Made by a program: the position numbers and the translations under genes. A stretch of 64,000 nt of DNA from Parafrankia elaeagni (GTDB taxonomy: Bacteria > Actinomycetota > Actinomycetes > Frankiales > Frankiaceae), in contig NZ_KB893717.1 in the NCBI RefSeq assembly GCF_000374165.1, positions 186,001 to 250,000 on the forward strand, in the 5' to 3' direction. The notes under the pieces are model-generated. The model was not told the origin of the DNA and searched no databases. It saw nothing but the letters and a program-made list of their open reading frames with translations. Below, piece by piece: positions 61,092 to 64,000 of this stretch. Positions within the stretch are counted from its first letter, which is position 1. Every line of letters begins with the position of its first letter.

Positions 61092-61106
61092 TGACAACGG
61101 TTTTCA
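61092..61106. promoter_or_regulatory. Zur box, TGACAAC-G-GTTTTCA
   Basis: 15-bp inverted repeat with 6 of 7 symmetric positions, close to the actinobacterial Zur consensus TGAAAATNATTTTCA. It lies between the divergent zur (start 61025) and the SCO5389-like gene (start 61179), so it could control both. Confidence 0.7.
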
Positions 61107-61178
61107 TTTCATGCGACCGTGCGTGACGTAGTCGGTGCCACATGTCGCCGTATCCCTCGCATCAGCAGGAGGATCCTG

Positions 61179-61625
61179 ATGTCCCTGACAGTCACGCCCG
61201 AGCTCGTCACGGCCGCGAACGCGGGCCGGATGACGGATGAGGAGTTCGTCGCCTGCATCCGCGCCTCGCTGCCGTACGCCTACCACCTGGTCGAGGGGCT
61301 GGTCGCGGAGCTGCCCTCGGGGGGCTCGGGTGACCTGGCGGGCGAGGGTCTCCCGGTGGGCACGCGTCCCGCGCCGGCCGTCGCGTTCGTCGACAACCAG
61401 GTTCCCCCGCCGGACGAGGCGGCCCGTGGCCAGCTCCTCCGGGCGATGGCCAGCACCTCCATCCGCACCGCCCTGGAGCGGCACTTCGGGGTGGCACTGG
61501 CGTTTCAGAACTGCCACCGGGTTGCCGTCTTCCCACCGGCCGCGGTCGGCAGCGAGCAGTACCGGGCCTTCGTGTCGTCGCGGGCGCAGATTCTCAACCA
61601 GCAGCCGGAGTTTCTGGACTGCTAG
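61179..61625 (+). CDS. SCO5389-family-like protein, function unknown
   Basis: 148 residues. MSLTVTPELVTAANAGRMTDEEF, SLPYAYHLVEGLVAEL, DNQVPPPDEAARGQLLRAMAS and LERHFGVALAFQNCHRVAVF agree with the small actinobacterial family named after Streptomyces SCO5389, from memory. It is cytoplasmic and has no enzymatic motif that I recognise; NCHR and the acidic patch could bind metal, which would fit the Zur box nearby. A strong AGGAGG 7 nt upstream fixes ATG 61179. Confidence 0.8.
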   Translation: MSLTVTPELVTAANAGRMTDEEFVACIRASLPYAYHLVEGLVAELPSGGSGDLAGEGLPVGTRPAPAVAFVDNQVPPPDEAARGQLLRAMASTSIRTALERHFGVALAFQNCHRVAVFPPAAVGSEQYRAFVSSRAQILNQQPEFLDC

Positions 61626-61883
61626 GAGAAACCGCCGGTGTTCCACCGGTCGGCCCCGTCGGGGGGCGCGTGGCGGCCGTCCCTGGCCCGTGCCCGGGCG
61701 GCCTCGGAGCGGGCGGGTCCTGGTCTTCCTCGCCTGCGCCGCCCGCGGCCGTCCGGGTCCGGCCCATCCAGGTGACCTGTCCGCACCCGGGATGCGCCGC
61801 GCGCGGGACGCGTGAGGGCCTGCGACATACCCTCCCGTACCCTTTGCGTTCAGCCTTGGTGGCGAGCGGTGCGGAGGTGGCGG

Positions 61884-62561
61884 GTGGCGGGGCGTCCGGC
61901 CTGGTTGCGGGCGGGGTTCTGGCGGGTCGCCGAGCCGCCCCTGTCCCCGGCGGTGACCGGGGTGGCGGCTCTCGGCGCGGTCGTCCTGGTGGTCGGGTGC
62001 GTGCTGACCAGCGGATCGGACCCGGACGGGAGTGCGGCCGCGTCAGTCCCGGCAGCCGACGCGGCCACCGTCGAGCTGACCACCTGGTACACCTCCACCC
62101 AGGGGGTGCGGTCGAGTATCGCCACGAATATCCAGGCCGTCCGGGCCGCTCTTGATGCCCAGGACGGGGCGTCGCTGCAGCCCCAGTGCGTTCGGCTGGG
62201 GGGCGGGACGCAAGGCGCCGCCCGGCTGCAGCCTGGTCCGGATGCGCAGGCCCAGCAGATGCTGGCCGGCGGTGTCGAGCGCTATGCGGCAGCGGCCGCC
62301 ACCTGCCTGCAGCTTTTCGACGGAACCCAGATCCCGGTATCGGAACTGCAGACACGGGTCCGGACGGCGCTGGCGGACGGCGACAGCCAGTGGCAGGCTC
62401 TGGCCACCCGCGTGGGGCTGCCGGTGGCTGTCCCCCTGCGCTCCGGTGAACCCTCCACCACCGACGTCGCTCCCGGCACCGCCCCGGGCGCGGTATCAGA
62501 CGCGGCCTCGGATCCCGCGCAGGACGACGAGCAGGGACAGGACTCGGGCGGAAGCTCCTGA
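61884..62561 (+). CDS. Membrane-anchored secreted-side protein, function unknown
   Basis: 225 residues. A basic N-terminus, one membrane helix (AVTGVAALGAVVLVVGCVL, residues 22-40, with GC as possible lipobox) and a helical extracytoplasmic domain of about 150 residues (VELTTWYTSTQGVRSSIATNIQ, AALDAQDGASLQPQC, RYAAAAATCLQLFDG), then an Asp/Ser/Gly tail. GTG 61884 has GGAGG 7-11 nt upstream; the frame is open back to 61812 without support. No family recognised. Confidence 0.68.
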   Translation: MAGRPAWLRAGFWRVAEPPLSPAVTGVAALGAVVLVVGCVLTSGSDPDGSAAASVPAADAATVELTTWYTSTQGVRSSIATNIQAVRAALDAQDGASLQPQCVRLGGGTQGAARLQPGPDAQAQQMLAGGVERYAAAAATCLQLFDGTQIPVSELQTRVRTALADGDSQWQALATRVGLPVAVPLRSGEPSTTDVAPGTAPGAVSDAASDPAQDDEQGQDSGGSS

Positions 62562-62651
62562 CACCTGCCGGGGTGACAGGTGCCGTGGGGCGGACCACCA
62601 CACCACGTCGCGCCACCGCCCGGGTCGGTCCGCGTCAGTACGCCAGTACGT

Positions 62652-62687
62652 CGGTGCGGTCGGTGCGGTCGGTGCGGTCGGTGCGGT
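62652..62687. repeat. 9-bp tandem repeat CGGTGCGGT, 4 copies
   Basis: Four perfect copies ending at the stop codon of the minus-strand glycosyltransferase gene. It is downstream of that gene's coding sequence except for the last base. Confidence 0.9.
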
Positions 62688-64000
62688 CAGCCGGAGCATC
62701 GGGTGAGGACGCGCAGCGTTCCGGTGAGCTCGAAGTCGTGCGTCTCGGCGGGGCACCAGCCGGCCGCCCGTGCCTCGTCCAGCGCACGCGCGGTGCCCCG
62801 GCGGTCGTACGCGAGGACGAACAGCAGCACCCGGCTGCCCGGCCCCGGCGCCCGCAGGTCGAGGGCCTGTCCGACCCCCCCGTCGCCGATCGCGGTCAGG
62901 AAGACCGTGGCGGAGACCGGGATCCGCGGCCTCCTCGCTCCTGCCGCCCCCCGGGCGGAGGCTGACCGGGCGCCGGAGGACACGGCACCGTCCTGGCTGA
63001 GTCGCGTCCCGTAGAGCCAGCCCGCGCGGGCCAGGCGACCGCCCACCAGTACGAGGTCACCCGGCCGGTAGAGGTCTCGGGCGGTCGCGGTGGCATCCAC
63101 CATCAGGTCGATCGGGCGGCGGTCGGTGCGTTCCTCCCACAACGGCCGGAGCCCGGTCGCCGCTGCCACCGGCACGGCGGCCGTGAGCAGGAGAACGGGG
63201 ACGAGAACGAGGACCACCGGGTCAGCCATGCCCCGCACCCGGGCAGGAACCGAGCAGGCGAGGGTGGAGGCGCCGACCGCTGCCACGACGGTGAGCAACG
63301 GAACGAGGAAGGTGTTCGGGCGGACCGCCCCGAACGGCCAGTAACGCCAGGCACTCGCGGCGAGAATCATGAGCTCGGCGCCGGCGGTCGCGACGAGAAG
63401 CACCCGACCGTCCCGGCGTCGCCCGAGCGTGACCGCCCCGGCGACGAAGCTGATCGTGACCGCGACGCCGAGGGCGACGACCAGGGCCTCGGACGAGTCG
63501 GTCAGCGGGTGGACGAGGTTCGGGTCGTAGCGGTCGATGCCCGGTGGGGCGCCCGCCGCCGTCGCCGCGAGTTGGTCGAGCAGGAACCGCGCGGCATCCA
63601 GCGGCCCCCGCCCGGCGAGGAAGTGGTCGTCCCAGAAGGTGCTGGCCCGCTGGCTTGACTGGTGCGTCACGAACAGCAGCGCGTGCAGGCCGGCGACGAC
63701 GACGGCCGGTGCCGCGCAGGCCGCCGCCCGGCCAGCCGTCCTGAGCGCCCGGCGTCCGGGTTGCCGGCGGTGCGCCCACAGCGGCCGGGCCGCGTCGTGG
63801 ACGAACAGCGGGACGATCAGGAACAGCACCGGCAGCGAGAGGACCGCGAGGAGTCCGGCGGCGATCCGGCGGGCGAGCAGCCCTCGGGTGGACGGCGGGT
63901 CGCTCATCCACACCAGCACCACGGCGACCGCGCAGGCGGCGTCCAGGGTGTAGGGCTTGACCTGGGAGGCCAGGTCGACGACGGTGCCGGCCAGTGTGAC
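62687..64000 (-). CDS. Polytopic membrane protein, GT-C (GT39/ArnT-like) glycosyltransferase, 5' part missing
   Basis: The frame is open to the window edge; the visible part is 437 residues. The first residues seen, DLASQVKPYTLDAACAVAVVL, are typical of the GT39/ArnT membrane glycosyltransferases, in which this loop follows the catalytic Asp motif (outside the window). At least seven helices follow (for example LARRIAAGLLAVLSLPVLFLIVPLF, AALALVAVLGV-type segments, VVLVLVPVLLLTAAVPVAAATG), then a soluble C-terminal domain of about 170 residues (DLYRPGDLVLVGGRL, SRVLLFVLAYDRRG). These enzymes transfer sugars from polyprenyl phosphate at the outer membrane face. Substrate unknown. Confidence 0.78.
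   Translation of the reverse strand, partial: VTLAGTVVDLASQVKPYTLDAACAVAVVLVWMSDPPSTRGLLARRIAAGLLAVLSLPVLFLIVPLFVHDAARPLWAHRRQPGRRALRTAGRAAACAAPAVVVAGLHALLFVTHQSSQRASTFWDDHFLAGRGPLDAARFLLDQLAATAAGAPPGIDRYDPNLVHPLTDSSEALVVALGVAVTISFVAGAVTLGRRRDGRVLLVATAGAELMILAASAWRYWPFGAVRPNTFLVPLLTVVAAVGASTLACSVPARVRGMADPVVLVLVPVLLLTAAVPVAAATGLRPLWEERTDRRPIDLMVDATATARDLYRPGDLVLVGGRLARAGWLYGTRLSQDGAVSSGARSASARGAAGARRPRIPVSATVFLTAIGDGGVGQALDLRAPGPGSRVLLFVLAYDRRGTARALDEARAAGWCPAETHDFELTGTLRVLTRCSG

Overview
The window is very GC-rich (about 70% or more), densely coded chromosomal DNA from an actinomycete. Ergothioneine genes, F420-type luciferase-like oxidoreductases, PknD-like NHL kinases, an SCO5389-type protein and an actinobacterial SCO6880/TrbL/VirB4 secretion module all fit. 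The gene content and style resemble Frankia or a close relative; this is a judgement by eye, not a search result. I saw no rRNA, tRNA, CRISPR array, transposase or integrase.

Layout. (1) 2-1604: the end of a GH16 glucanase and a lipoprotein. (2) 1674-6663, minus strand: the ergothioneine operon egtA-egtB-egtC-egtD, without egtE. (3) 7066-19926: a NERD-domain gene, then a type IV secretion-like module. Its minus-strand operon encodes a MinD-like protein, a VirB2-sized membrane protein, a membrane-anchored protein, a TrbL/VirB6-like protein, an SCO6880-like protein and a VirB4-like ATPase. Its plus-strand operon encodes an excisionase-like HTH protein, a lipoprotein and a fused lytic transglycosylase/NlpC-P60 wall hydrolase. 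A 52-aa membrane peptide lies at the end. No relaxase, coupling protein or integrase is visible. (4) 20446-27429: a Tat-exported bicovalent-flavin oxidoreductase and two tandem Ser/Thr kinases with extracellular NHL propellers. (5) 27787-30751: pgi, an STAS protein and two small genes.

(6) 30770-38318: the most distinctive system, a divergent five-gene locus. A hyaluronan/cellulose-synthase-like glycosyltransferase and two secreted right-handed beta-helix proteins lie on the minus strand. A UDP-glucose 6-dehydrogenase and an exported PL14-like polysaccharide lyase lie on the plus strand. Every internal junction is a 4-nt ATGA overlap, and the shared 358-nt intergenic region holds a palindrome. 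This looks like a synthase-dependent uronic-acid exopolysaccharide pathway: UDP-GlcA supply, polymerisation and export, beta-helix modification, and lyase editing.

(7) 38270-49143: a cyclase-AAA-TPR regulator, a MarR/ABC-exporter operon divergent from a nitroreductase, a lipoprotein and a large patatin-like membrane protein. (8) 49308-56305: a FadE5-like acyl-CoA dehydrogenase with a very strong terminator, small genes, and an E1alpha-E1beta-E2 2-oxoacid dehydrogenase operon. (9) 56403-64000: an F420-type oxidoreductase, a CapA-like protein, a secreted protein of unknown function, a Zur-type repressor with a good Zur box shared with a divergent SCO5389-like gene, a membrane-anchored protein, and the 3' part of a GT-C-like membrane glycosyltransferase running off the window.

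Throughout, tandem 9-18 bp repeats inside genes create low-complexity tails and linkers, mostly Gly/Pro/Ala-rich. Long antisense open frames are common because of the extreme third-position GC and were not annotated.
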